Shown here: positions 8,990 to 17,546 of the stretch, piece after piece | Numbering within the stretch: position 1 is the stretch's first letter | How the letters are laid out: the number at the start of each line of letters is the position of its first letter | From: Prevotellaceae bacterium UBA2738 | GTDB lineage: Bacteria; Bacteroidota; Bacteroidia; Bacteroidales; Bacteroidaceae | DNA: 58,095 nt | Direction: 5' to 3' | NCBI GenBank assembly: GCA_002353585.1 | Contig: DEJW01000044.1 | Coordinates: 1 to 58,095 of the forward strand | Program-made: the position numbers and the translations under genes | The notes under the pieces: generated by a model | What the model was told of the DNA's origin: nothing | The model's input: only the letters and a program-made list of their open reading frames with translations | Database searches by the model: none

Positions 8990-10385
8990 AGTCTTGTTTC
9001 TTTTTTAGGTAGCTGTGGTCTCTTATGTACGACCACTTGCGGGTGCACAGTCTGAGAGTGAAGATAGTGCCACGGAAACAGAGTTCTATAGCCATTGCTA
9101 TCCATACACCACGCAGTCCCATAGTAGGTGCGAGCAGCAGGGTGAGTGTCACCCTTACTATCCAGATGCTACCCAGATTCATGAGTGAAGGGATAAGCGT
9201 CTTACCTGCCCCCACGAATACTGCCGATGCTATTATTGCTGCAGCAAACCCAGGTTCTGCCCATGCCTCTATGCGCAATATCTCTGTGCCGAGGGCTATG
9301 ACATTCTGGTCTGGTGTTATGATGCTGAACATCTCAGGAGCAAACAGCCACATCAGCAGTCCCATGAATGCCATGATGCTAACGCCAAGTGCCATACATA
9401 TCCATGCAAACGAGTGCATGAGGTTGCGTTTTTCGGCACCCTTACTCTGACCTACCAGCGTGGTGGCAGCCTCAGCGATGCCGTGCCCTGGCATGTAGCA
9501 AAGAGATTCTATGTTTATGCCGAAGGTGTTGGCTGCTATCGCTATACTGCCGAGTGGTGCGATGATTGATGATATCGCTATCTGTGCCGTGCAGGTCACT
9601 CCACGTTCCAGTCCTATGGGGAAACCTATGCGGAAAGTCTTTTTCAGTATCTTCAGTTTAGGTTTGAAGTCGAGCACCTCGTCTTGTATGAAGTTGAGCA
9701 CCCTGTCCTTTATTGCCATAGCATACACCATGCAGCACATTGTTATGAAGTAAGCTGTTATGGTGCCGTAGGCCGCTCCTGCCGTTCCGCAGTGAAGCAT
9801 GAAGATGAAGACGTAGTTGAATATTACGTCAAGCACACACATCATCACCATCAGCATACTTGGTACCTTGATGTTGCCAGAGCAACGCAGACTGCCTGCT
9901 GCTACGCCGTTGAGTACTATCAGCGGAATACCTAAGCAGAATATGTTGAAGTAGCGGGATGCTTCCTCGCAGATGTGTTCTGAGGCTCCGAGCCAGTGGG
10001 GCAGGTAAGGGGCGATGCTCAGACCTATAGCCGTCATGCAGCATGCAAAGATGAACCCTGACAACAGACCTTGACGTATTACGCTGCGTGCTCCTTTGTT
10101 GTCGCCAGCTCCCACACGGTGTGCCACCTGTACGGCAAAACCGCTTGCAAAGGCAGAGGTGAGTCCTCCGAAGAGCCAGATGGTGGTAGATACCAGTCCT
10201 ACGGCTGCAGCCTCGTCAGTACTGAGGTGTCCCAGCATGGCAGCATCTATCATCTGCATGGCAATGAAAGAGAACTGTGCTATGATGGCAGGTATGCTCA
10301 AAAGCACGGTGAGATGAATCTTCTCTCGAAGTGTCATCTCACAGCCTTCTTGCCTTAACAGGGCGAGCAGTTCGTCTTTCGTCAT
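8970..10385 (-). CDS. MATE-family multidrug/toxin efflux transporter
   Basis: Inner-membrane cation-coupled exporter of 471 residues with about 12 predicted membrane spans in two homologous halves. Seen: the N-terminal half begins PAIIAQFSFIAMQMIDAAMLG, a form of the MATE pattern, and the C-terminal half contains a mirrored segment after GHGIAEAATTLVGQSKGA. It starts 36 nt after hisD and overlaps DUF3737 by 20 nt. It is the first gene of a three-gene unit interrupting the his genes. The exported compound is unknown; drug, bile-salt or metabolite export are all possible. Confidence 0.93.
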   Translation of the reverse strand: MTKDELLALLRQEGCEMTLREKIHLTVLLSIPAIIAQFSFIAMQMIDAAMLGHLSTDEAAAVGLVSTTIWLFGGLTSAFASGFAVQVAHRVGAGDNKGARSVIRQGLLSGFIFACCMTAIGLSIAPYLPHWLGASEHICEEASRYFNIFCLGIPLIVLNGVAAGSLRCSGNIKVPSMLMVMMCVLDVIFNYVFIFMLHCGTAGAAYGTITAYFITMCCMVYAMAIKDRVLNFIQDEVLDFKPKLKILKKTFRIGFPIGLERGVTCTAQIAISSIIAPLGSIAIAANTFGINIESLCYMPGHGIAEAATTLVGQSKGAEKRNLMHSFAWICMALGVSIMAFMGLLMWLFAPEMFSIITPDQNVIALGTEILRIEAWAEPGFAAAIIASAVFVGAGKTLIPSLMNLGSIWIVRVTLTLLLAPTMGLRGVWIAMAIELCFRGTIFTLRLCTRKWSYIRDHSYLKKKQDYDNNKR

Positions 10386-10421
10386 AATATAGTTTGTAGT
10401 GGCTATAGTGTGATATGGTGA

Positions 10422-11705
10422 CTATAGTACCTTCTTTACTCTTACTCGCATAGCGTTGGCATGAGCTTCCAGTTCCTCGTTTTCTGCCATACATACTACA
10501 GCAGGACCGATGGTCTTGATACCTTCCTCAGTGAGATGCTGGAAAGTCACTTTACGATTATAGCTGTCAAGGTTCACTCCGTTGTAGGCAAGGGCATAGC
10601 CGTGGGTAGGCAGGGTGTGGTTGGTGCCTGAGGCATAATCGCCAGCACTCTCACAAGCGTAGTTGCCAAGGAACACAGAGCCAGCATTCACAACCTTCTC
10701 TGCCAGAGCCTCATAGTCGGTTGTGGCAATGATAAGATGCTCTGGCGCATAAGTATTACTCAGTGCCATAGCCTCTTCCTTGTCTTTCACAAGCACAAAC
10801 TGTGAGTTGGCGAGCGACTTCTCTGCTATCTCCTTGCGAGGCAATGCCGCGAGTTGCTTCTCTGTTTCGTTCACTACCTGTTGAAGCATATCCTCTGAGG
10901 TAGAAATCAGTATTACCTGAGAGTCGATGCCGTGTTCTGCCTGTGACAGCAGGTCGGCAGCCACAAACTCTGGGCTGCTCGTCTCGTCAGCTATCACGCA
11001 GACCTCACTCGGACCAGCAGGCATGTCGATAGCCACATCGTGCAGTGACACCTGTTGTTTGGCAGCCATCACAAACTGGTTGCCAGGACCGAATATCTTA
11101 TACACCTTAGGCACAGACTCCGTGCCATAAGCCATAGCACCGATAGCCTGCACTCCGCCAGCCTTGAATATCTTACTTACGCCAGCCACCTTTGCAGCCA
11201 TCAGTATGGCAGGGTGCACCTTTCCCTCTTTGTTTGGAGGGGTGCAGAGCACTATCTCCTTACATCCAGCAATCTTGGCAGGGGTGGCAAGCATCAGTAC
11301 AGTAGAGAACAATGGTGCCGTACCTCCAGGGATATACAGTCCTACCTTCTCTATCGCAACGCTCTTTTGCCAACAGGTTACGCCCTTGGCAGTTTCCACT
11401 TTCTCACCTTCAAACTTCTGTGATTCGTGGAACTTAGCAATATTGTCGTGGGCAAGTACCAGGGCTTTCTTCAGTTCTTCATCCACAAGGTTCTCTGCCT
11501 CTACTATCTCCTCATCCGTAACGGCGAGGGTAGAGAGTTTCACCTTGTCAAACTTCTCCTCGTAGGCAATGACGGCTTTGTCACCGTTCTCCCTAATATC
11601 GCTAAGTACGCCATTGACAATACTATTCAACTGCGACACATCCATGTGCGGACGCTCACATATCTTGGCGTAATCCTCTTTATTTGGAAATCTGATTATA
11701 TTCAT
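10422..11705 (-). CDS. hisD: Histidinol dehydrogenase
   Basis: Catalyses the last two steps of histidine synthesis, oxidising L-histidinol to histidine with two NAD+, zinc dependent. The 427-residue protein is full length and shows YIPGGTAPLFSTVLM, VQAIGAMAYGTESVPKV, the dinucleotide segment GPGNQFV, the substrate loop MPAGPSEVCVIADE, the zinc-site region LLSQAEHG, and NHTLPTHGYAL with catalytic and zinc-binding His. It starts one base after the hisG stop, so hisG and hisD are a coupled pair. Confidence 0.97.
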   Translation of the reverse strand: MNIIRFPNKEDYAKICERPHMDVSQLNSIVNGVLSDIRENGDKAVIAYEEKFDKVKLSTLAVTDEEIVEAENLVDEELKKALVLAHDNIAKFHESQKFEGEKVETAKGVTCWQKSVAIEKVGLYIPGGTAPLFSTVLMLATPAKIAGCKEIVLCTPPNKEGKVHPAILMAAKVAGVSKIFKAGGVQAIGAMAYGTESVPKVYKIFGPGNQFVMAAKQQVSLHDVAIDMPAGPSEVCVIADETSSPEFVAADLLSQAEHGIDSQVILISTSEDMLQQVVNETEKQLAALPRKEIAEKSLANSQFVLVKDKEEAMALSNTYAPEHLIIATTDYEALAEKVVNAGSVFLGNYACESAGDYASGTNHTLPTHGYALAYNGVNLDSYNRKVTFQHLTEEGIKTIGPAVVCMAENEELEAHANAMRVRVKKVL

Positions 11706-11706
11706 T

Positions 11707-12558
11707 TTATAATATCATTTTCTCGATAGGCAATACGAGTATGCCCTCAGCACCAGCAGCCTTCAGCTGACCTACTATCTCCCAGAAGTGCTTCTGGTCA
11801 ACTACGGTATGTATGCTTGTCCATCCCTCAGTGGCAAGAGGCAGAATTGTTGGTGCCTTGATGCCAGGCAGTATGGCGCAGATTTCCTTCACCTTCTCTG
11901 TTGGTGCATTCATCAATACATACTTCTTGTCGTCAGCCACCAGTACAGACTGTATGCGGAACAGGAACTCGTCCAGCGTAGCCTGCTTCTCAGGTGTCAG
12001 TTCCTTGTTTCCTATGAGCAGAGCCTCGCTCTTCATCACTATCTCCACCTCGCGCAGTTTGTTGCTTATGAGGGTAGAGCCAGATGAAACGATATCAAAA
12101 ATTCCGTCAGAGAGTCCTATGCCAGGAGCAATCTCTACAGAGCCCTGTATCACGTGAACGTCGATGTTGATGCCCTGTTCCTTAGCAAACTTCTTCAGTA
12201 TGTTAGGGTAGGAGGTAGCAATCTTCTTGCCGTCAAACCACTTCACACCTGTGTAGTTGATAGCCTCAGGTATAGCGAGTGAGATGCGACACTTAGAGAA
12301 ACCGAGACGCTTCACGATGTTTGCATCCACATCACGTTCCACAAACTCGTTCTCGCCTACGATACCTATATCGGCTACGCCACTTGCCACGCACTCAGGT
12401 ATGTCGTCGTCGCGCATGTAGAGCACCTCGATAGGGAAATTGCTTGACTGCACGAGCAGGGTGCGACGTGCGTTATTGATTTTTATGCCTGTCTCTTTGA
12501 GCAGGTCCATGGTGTCCTCATATAGACGACCTTTTGACTGTACTGCTATTCTTAACAT
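11707..12558 (-). CDS. hisG: ATP phosphoribosyltransferase, long form
   Basis: Commits ATP and PRPP to histidine synthesis. The 283-residue length marks the long, self-contained HisG, which needs no HisZ. Seen: the N-terminal MLRIAVQSKGRLYEDT, the PRPP-binding stretch GIGLSDGIFDIVSSGSTL, and an ACT-like C-terminal domain (about residues 210-283), which in this family binds histidine for feedback inhibition. First gene of a long minus-strand array. Its own promoter (12594-12625) overlaps the terminator of the gene before it. Confidence 0.97.
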   Translation of the reverse strand: MLRIAVQSKGRLYEDTMDLLKETGIKINNARRTLLVQSSNFPIEVLYMRDDDIPECVASGVADIGIVGENEFVERDVDANIVKRLGFSKCRISLAIPEAINYTGVKWFDGKKIATSYPNILKKFAKEQGINIDVHVIQGSVEIAPGIGLSDGIFDIVSSGSTLISNKLREVEIVMKSEALLIGNKELTPEKQATLDEFLFRIQSVLVADDKKYVLMNAPTEKVKEICAILPGIKAPTILPLATEGWTSIHTVVDQKHFWEIVGQLKAAGAEGILVLPIEKMIL

Positions 12559-12593
12559 ATTCTTGTCTTTACATTATTTATATATACAAAGTG

Positions 12594-12625
12594 CAAAGAT
12601 ACAAAAAAAATCCCGAACTGCCAAA
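12594..12625 (-). promoter_or_regulatory. hisG promoter, Bacteroidetes type
   Basis: On the minus strand TTTG (12625-12622) lies 20 bp before TATCTTTG (12601-12594), matching the Bacteroidetes sigma-ABfr consensus TTTG-N19-21-TAnnTTTG. Transcription would begin about 35 nt before the hisG ATG. The -33 element sits in the loop of the terminator at 12608-12639. Confidence 0.75.
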
Positions 12626-12639
12626 ACAATTCGGGATTT
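12608..12639 (-). terminator. Rho-independent terminator of trpS-EamA unit
   Basis: Stem TCCCGAA (12611-12617) with TTCGGGA (12630-12636), extended by A-T pairs to 12608/12639, followed on the minus strand by a run of T. It lies 26 nt past the EamA stop and just before hisG. Confidence 0.85.
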
Positions 12640-12664
12640 ATCGTATTATCAGTTATCTTAGTCT

Positions 12665-13585
12665 TTATCTTGAACCTATAAAGAGCAACACCATTGAGAG
12701 TATTACAAGTGCAAGGTCGAAAGCCTTCGCTCTCAGGTTCTTCTCCTTGAATATCAGCGCTCCGCAAAGGAAACTTACTATCACCTGTCCGCGTCTTACC
12801 ATGCTGACGACGCTTATCATCGCTCCGTCCATGCCGAGGGTGTAGAAGTAGGCGAAGTCTGCCATGCAGAGGAAGAGGCTCACCATCGGTATGCTCCACG
12901 TCCAGTGGAATGGGGTAGTCTTCTTGTGGTTTGGCAACCATAGCAGCAGGAGCATCGCTGTCATCATACCCAACTGGTAGATGTTGTACCACGACTGCAC
13001 AGCCATCTTGTTCAGTCCCACACCACCATTCTCTGGCGTTGCCATGAGATATTTGTCGTACAGTCCGCTGATGGCACCGAGTATGTTACTCAGTATTATG
13101 AAGTATATCCACTTGTCCTTCCACCAGTTTATGCCCTCTTTCTTTGAGGTGTGTTTCAGTAGTTCTATGCCAACCAGTGCCACTGCTATACCCAACCATT
13201 GCCACATGTTGAGCCTCTCGGCAAACAGCGTCAGAGCACCCACAAGCACCATTACTGGTCTGGTGGCGTTGATAGGTCCCACGATGGTCAGGGGCAGATG
13301 CTTGATGCCAAAGTAGGCAAGTAGCCACGATGCGAGCACGATGCATGCTTTCAGCAAGATGTATTTCTGTTCACACCAGTTGAAGTCTGTGCAGTAGAAG
13401 ATAGAGTTTTCTGCTATCTGTCCGTTATGCGACAGCCAGATGATGGGCAGGAATACGATGCTCGAAAACAACGTGTTGAGCGTCAGCACGGGTATCACCG
13501 CGTTGCTCTTCAGCGCCTGCTTCTTGCATACGTCATAGAAGCCTAATAGGGCAGCACTGACAAAGGCAAAGAATATCCAGAGCAT
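12665..13585 (-). CDS. EamA/DMT-superfamily membrane transporter
   Basis: Inner-membrane protein of 306 residues with about ten hydrophobic segments arranged as two EamA-like halves. The segment PLTIVGPINATRPVMVLVGALTLFAERLNMWQWLGIAVALVG is the standard end of the first half (helices 4-5), and RRGQVIVSFLCGALIFKEKNLRAKAFDLALVILSMVLL the end of the second. Members export or import small metabolites such as amino acids or nucleotide sugars; the substrate is not readable here. It starts 12 nt after trpS stops and is probably read from the trpS promoter. Its terminator at 12608-12639 separates it from hisG. Confidence 0.88.
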   Translation of the reverse strand: MLWIFFAFVSAALLGFYDVCKKQALKSNAVIPVLTLNTLFSSIVFLPIIWLSHNGQIAENSIFYCTDFNWCEQKYILLKACIVLASWLLAYFGIKHLPLTIVGPINATRPVMVLVGALTLFAERLNMWQWLGIAVALVGIELLKHTSKKEGINWWKDKWIYFIILSNILGAISGLYDKYLMATPENGGVGLNKMAVQSWYNIYQLGMMTAMLLLLWLPNHKKTTPFHWTWSIPMVSLFLCMADFAYFYTLGMDGAMISVVSMVRRGQVIVSFLCGALIFKEKNLRAKAFDLALVILSMVLLFIGSR

Positions 13586-13597
13586 TTTTTATCAGAA

Positions 13598-14680
13598 TCA
13601 GATAAACTTGCTTGCCTGTTCCTTCACAAACTCTGGGTCTTCGAAGTAGTCTATGCGCATAGCGTGGCGCACCTCAGCCAAGGTCTTCATGCCGCGCTCA
13701 CGTGCAGCCTCAGTGCCCTTGCGCAGTATCTCCACCACCTCAGGGATTCGCTGTTCCCACTCATGACGACGCTCACGGATAGGTTCCAGACGGTCGTTGA
13801 GCACGCTGAGCAGGAACTTCTTACATGTTCCGTCTCCCAGTCCGCCTCGGCAGTAGTGTGCCTTCATCTCGTCAAGATTCTTGTAGTCAGGCAAGAAGCG
13901 TGCAAAGTCCTCATCCTTGCAGAAAGCATCGAGATAAGTAAACACGGTGTTGCCCTCCAGATGTCCTGGTGAGTCGATGGTCAGATGCTGAGGGTCAGTA
14001 AACATAGAGTTCACCTTCTTCTTCAGTTCCTTAGCTGAATCAGAGAGGTAAATGCAGTTGCCAAGTGACTTACTCATCTTAGCCTTGCCGTCAGTTCCTG
14101 GCAGGCGCATACAAGCCTGATTGTCTGGCAATAGTATCTTTGGCTCTATGAGCACGTTGCCATATATGTGGTTGAAGCGACGCACTATCTCGTTGGTCTG
14201 CTCCAGCATAGGCTTCTGGTCCTCGCCCACAGGCACTGTGGTAGCCTTAAACAGCGTTATGTCAGCAGCCTGCGAGATAGGGTAGCAGAAGAAACCTGTT
14301 GGGGTGCCTCCCTCAAACTTCCTCATCTCCAGCTCCGACTTTACCGTAGGGTTACGCTGCAGGCGCTGTACGCTCACGAGGTTCATGTAGTAGAATGACA
14401 GTTCCGTCAGTTCAGGCACAGCACTCTGAATGAAGATATTAGTCTTCTCAGGGTCTATTCCCGCAGCCAGATAGTCCAAAGCCACCTCTATCACGTTCTG
14501 TCTTATCTTCTCAGGGTTGTCAGCATTATCTGTCAGCGCCTGTGCGTCGGCTATCATGATGAATATCTTGTCATATTCACCAGAGTTCTGCAGCTCCACT
14601 CTTCTGCGTAGCGAACCCACGTAGTGACCTATGTGCAGTCGTCCTGTTGGTCTGTCGCCAGTAAGTATTACTTTTTCCAT
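13598..14680 (-). CDS. trpS: Tryptophanyl-tRNA synthetase
   Basis: Class I aminoacyl-tRNA synthetase charging tRNA-Trp. Of 360 residues, near the usual 330-350. Seen: the start EKVILTGDRPTGRLHIGHYVGS with the HIGH motif at residues 17-20, the TrpRS pocket segment PVGEDQKPMLEQTNEIVRRFN, and the KMSKS loop in KAKMSKSLGN. Promoter: the TACCTTTG element (-7) at 14709-14716 on the minus strand lies about 30 nt before the ATG, and a heptamer tract sits directly upstream of it. Confidence 0.97.
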   Translation of the reverse strand: MEKVILTGDRPTGRLHIGHYVGSLRRRVELQNSGEYDKIFIMIADAQALTDNADNPEKIRQNVIEVALDYLAAGIDPEKTNIFIQSAVPELTELSFYYMNLVSVQRLQRNPTVKSELEMRKFEGGTPTGFFCYPISQAADITLFKATTVPVGEDQKPMLEQTNEIVRRFNHIYGNVLIEPKILLPDNQACMRLPGTDGKAKMSKSLGNCIYLSDSAKELKKKVNSMFTDPQHLTIDSPGHLEGNTVFTYLDAFCKDEDFARFLPDYKNLDEMKAHYCRGGLGDGTCKKFLLSVLNDRLEPIRERRHEWEQRIPEVVEILRKGTEAARERGMKTLAEVRHAMRIDYFEDPEFVKEQASKFI

Positions 14681-14708
14681 TTCTATACCTTATTTACAAA
14701 TTTGACTG

Positions 14709-14716
14709 CAAAGGTA
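14709..14716 (-). promoter_or_regulatory. Probable -7 element of trpS
   Basis: TACCTTTG on the minus strand fits TAnnTTTG. No clean TTTG lies 19-21 bp upstream; the heptamer tract 14726-14756 occupies the place of the -33 element. Confidence 0.5.
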
Positions 14717-14725
14717 GTAAAAATA

Positions 14726-14756
14726 ATTAACAATGAAGAATGAAGAATAAAGAATT
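14726..14756 (-). repeat. Heptamer tandem tract upstream of trpS
   Basis: Read on the minus strand the units are ATTCTTC-like with a strict 7-nt step (ATTCTTC, ATTCTTC, ATTGTTA). A variant of the AYTNTCA heptamers found at five other places in this window. Confidence 0.65.
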
Positions 14757-14760
14757 ATGC

Positions 14761-14788
14761 AAAAAAGGATGCGAGCGCATCCTTTTTT
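14761..14788 (-). terminator. Hairpin terminator of the pectate lyase gene
   Basis: GGATGC (14767-14772) pairs with GCATCC (14777-14782) and is flanked by six A and six T, so it can act in both directions. It lies 5 nt past the pectate lyase stop on the minus strand. Confidence 0.85.
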
Positions 14789-14792
14789 ATCT

Positions 14793-16025
14793 CTATTTCA
14801 TTATGATTTTCTCTGTCACCACCTTTCCGTCGGCCTTGGTGGTCTTGCGTAGCGTTATGCCGCTCTTAGGTGAAGCAAGCTGAACTCCATCGATAGTGTA
14901 GTATTCCACACTCCGCACTTCGCTTGACTCGCTTACGTTAGCCACAGCAGTAGGTTTGCCTCGTGATGTCAGCTGCTCTTCAGTGAGGGTGGCACCAGCA
15001 TAGTGCGAAACAGTTGCTTCAACAAGACTGGCGCTATACACCTCCACATCGCTGTATGCAGTTGAAGGGTTGAAGTGCTGTTCCGTACCCTTTGCTATGT
15101 CGAGGTCTGCCGCTCCTACGCTGTTGACGAGCTTAAAGTGGTGAGCCTCCTTAGCCTTGTCGTTAGGGAACTTGTAGATGTTTGCCTTGGCTTTATCAGA
15201 TACGAAGGCATTGCCCTCGGCATAAATCTTCGACATATAGCCAACGCCGAAACAGTAGTTAGTAACCGTGCTGCTATAGAGGCAGTTTGCTACATGCACC
15301 TGTCCGAACCTCACGCGTGGCATACGCTCCACGCATCCCTCGCTCCACCAGCAGTTGCTGAATGTCACCCTCAGGTGTCCGTTGTCGCTCGACATACCAT
15401 CATTATTGCCTATGAGGTTAGAGAAACGGTGGTCTGCTGCCTCCTCCTTGCCTGTGCTTTGTGGTGGCAGGTTGTAGCCAAACTTACACCATGTAAACGT
15501 CACGTGGTCAGTACCTTCCACTATATCCACATTGCCATCCATACCATCGTAGAACTCGCAATGGTCAAGCCAGAAATTGTCGCAACTCTCCAGGCAGAGG
15601 CAGTCGTATCCGCCAACGTCAAACGCACCACCGCAACTGAACACCACATTACGGAAAATCACGTTCTTAGCATCCTGAAAATAAAGCACGCCACTATTGT
15701 TGTATTCCTTCTTTGTATTCTTAGGGTTCACCAGTTTTGACCCTGGTAGTCCATATATAGTCAGATTGCCGTTCTTCACGTACAGTCTCTGCTCCATCGT
15801 AATCTCTCCGTCGATGTAGATGGTCAGCGGTCTTGTCTTACTGTTCAGCGCAGTCTTGAATTCATTGTAATTCGTTACTGTCACAGCATTCTTGTCCTGT
15901 CCGCCAGTTGTCTTGCCTACAGCAGCCCAACCGATGACGTTATTAGCGTCATGCTCTGATAAATCCTTAGCTATAGCAGGCATCAATGTAGCCAGCGATA
16001 GCACTAACGTAAAAATCTTTTTCAT
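14793..16025 (-). CDS. Secreted pectate lyase, polysaccharide lyase family 1
   Basis: Cleaves polygalacturonate by beta-elimination, calcium dependent. Seen: a signal peptide from the ATG at 16025 (an upstream in-frame TTG at 16043 would add six polar residues and is less likely), parallel beta-helix repeats, the PL1 signature NFWLDHCEFYDGMDGNVDIVEG with WLDH, and the catalytic-Arg block RMPRVRFGQVHVANC. The last about 40 residues (EYYTIDGVQL...SGITLR...EKIIMK) resemble a short C-terminal sorting tail as used by Bacteroidetes secretion systems. About 410 residues. It stands alone with its own terminator; with the GH28 gene at 43862 it points to pectin use. Confidence 0.93.
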   Translation of the reverse strand: MKKIFTLVLSLATLMPAIAKDLSEHDANNVIGWAAVGKTTGGQDKNAVTVTNYNEFKTALNSKTRPLTIYIDGEITMEQRLYVKNGNLTIYGLPGSKLVNPKNTKKEYNNSGVLYFQDAKNVIFRNVVFSCGGAFDVGGYDCLCLESCDNFWLDHCEFYDGMDGNVDIVEGTDHVTFTWCKFGYNLPPQSTGKEEAADHRFSNLIGNNDGMSSDNGHLRVTFSNCWWSEGCVERMPRVRFGQVHVANCLYSSTVTNYCFGVGYMSKIYAEGNAFVSDKAKANIYKFPNDKAKEAHHFKLVNSVGAADLDIAKGTEQHFNPSTAYSDVEVYSASLVEATVSHYAGATLTEEQLTSRGKPTAVANVSESSEVRSVEYYTIDGVQLASPKSGITLRKTTKADGKVVTEKIIMK

Positions 16026-16208
16026 TTCCTGATTTGATTGCAATTATATAATAGTTCTTGTTTTCTGTGCAAAATTACGCAATTATTTTCAAATAGCGAT
16101 ATAATCCTCTCGAAAATATAAATTATAAGAATAGAAGGTAATATATAGTTAAAAAACGCTAAAATATAATTAAAACGTAGTGTATTTACAAAATCAGACC
16201 AAATTCTG

Positions 16209-16240
16209 CTTGTGTGTAAAGAAAATTATGCGTACATTTG
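16209..16240 (+). promoter_or_regulatory. Promoter of the RloAB-OLD cluster
   Basis: CTTG (16209-16212), 20 bp, then TACATTTG (16233-16240), close to the Bacteroidetes consensus. It ends 27 nt before the ATPase start. On the other strand a TAATTTTG at 16070-16077 could serve the pectate lyase but has no clear -33 partner. The rest of the 240-nt gap is AT-rich with nothing else seen. Confidence 0.6.
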
Positions 16241-16267
16241 TAGCGCAACTACAAAAAGAGAAGAAGT

Positions 16268-17545
16268 ATGATAAGAGAATTTTGGGTAAAGAACTATTTG
16301 TCTATTAGAGACAAGCAGGAGTTAAGTTTTGTTGCTAAGGGACCATCATCAGAACTTGTTGCAGAAGTATCTGATGGTGTATTCTTATATAAGTTAGGTA
16401 TATTGTATGGTTCAAACGCTTCTGGTAAGTCTAATATGCTGATAGCCTTGAATAAGGTATTTAGTATATTAGTTTATCCGAAATCAAAAGTGACTTCAAA
16501 AATAAACAGAATACCTTTTGCTCTTACAAAGGAGCAACCTACGGAAATGTATGTGTCATTCTATGCTAATGGTATCAGGTATGATTATAGTGTGACATTT
16601 AATGATAAATATATTTTGAATGAAGTTTTACACTATTATCCTAATAAGTCAAAAACTTTATTCTACGAACGTTCTTTTGTTGACGAAAACGTACAGGCAA
16701 ATATCAAGTTTGGACAGAGCCTAAAACTACAAGATAAGACTGAAGAAAGCATACGTGAAAATACATGGAACAACCATAGTGTCTTGTCTGTCTGTGGAAA
16801 GGTTGCGTTGAAAGAAGATATTGCTCTATTCAGTCAGCTCTATAGTTGGATTATGAAGAATTATCATGATGTGGATGGTGATGGAGAAAAGCGTATTAGT
16901 GAAATTCTGAAGGAAGCGTATAGCGATTTGTCAAAACGTAAGTTCTTCAATCTCATGCTGCAAAAAGCCGATCTGAATATTATGGAGTTTAGACCAATCA
17001 TAGAAGACCGCTTTTTGCCAGATGAACTTCGCGAGCGTATTGTTAAGCAGGATTTTCCTGAAAAGGTGAGGGAAGAACTTCTTAAACCTACGACAGAATC
17101 TATAGCTTTTGTCAATCACTCTGAAGAAGGCAATTTTGAGATACCTCTCAAATGGCAGTCAAAAGGTACCATAAAATATATACAGATATTGGATGCCTTA
17201 TATGATATGATAACAAACTCCCATGTGTATTATCTGGATGAATTAGGAGAGGATTTACACAATGATTTGTTATACTACTACCTCAATGTCTTCATCTTCA
17301 ACTCCGACAAGTCGCAGTTGATTATCACGAGTCAGGAGACCACCCTTCTGTCGCAGGATATGATTAACGAGAACAGAGGTGTAGTGTGGTTTGTCGAGAA
17401 GAACAAAGAGACAGCTTCGTCCGAGTATTCTCGTGGCGATTCATTCGGCTTGCACAAGAATCTGTCGCTTTATAATTCTTATCGCATAGGCAGATTAGGC
17501 GCCAAGCCTGAACTTGGTAGTATCTTTATAAATCTGGAGGACTGA
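16268..17545 (+). CDS. AAA ATPase of an RloA/AbiL-type defence pair
   Basis: ABC-type AAA ATPase (AAA_15/AAA_21-like) of 425 residues. Seen: an N-terminal IREFWVKNYLSIRDKQELSF strand, Walker A GSNASGKS at 48-55, a later QSKGTIKYIQILDAL segment in the place of the ABC signature region, Walker B in VYYLDELGEDLH, and a switch strand QLIITSQETTLLS. Known: ATPases of this kind paired with RloB or other Toprim proteins form abortive-infection systems (AbiL; the AriA/AriB pair of PARIS is of similar layout). The rloB gene follows after one base. Odd: the first about 1,010 nt are AT-rich while the last about 265 nt (from near 17281) and rloB are clearly GC-richer, suggesting a recombined gene. Function in phage defence is inferred. 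Confidence 0.85.
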   Translation: MIREFWVKNYLSIRDKQELSFVAKGPSSELVAEVSDGVFLYKLGILYGSNASGKSNMLIALNKVFSILVYPKSKVTSKINRIPFALTKEQPTEMYVSFYANGIRYDYSVTFNDKYILNEVLHYYPNKSKTLFYERSFVDENVQANIKFGQSLKLQDKTEESIRENTWNNHSVLSVCGKVALKEDIALFSQLYSWIMKNYHDVDGDGEKRISEILKEAYSDLSKRKFFNLMLQKADLNIMEFRPIIEDRFLPDELRERIVKQDFPEKVREELLKPTTESIAFVNHSEEGNFEIPLKWQSKGTIKYIQILDALYDMITNSHVYYLDELGEDLHNDLLYYYLNVFIFNSDKSQLIITSQETTLLSQDMINENRGVVWFVEKNKETASSEYSRGDSFGLHKNLSLYNSYRIGRLGAKPELGSIFINLED

Positions 17546-17546
17546 T

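Noticed and set aside
15075..15740. 221-codon plus-strand open frame
   Set aside because: It lies opposite the pectate lyase, whose motifs are clear; it is a mirror frame with no recognisable protein features.
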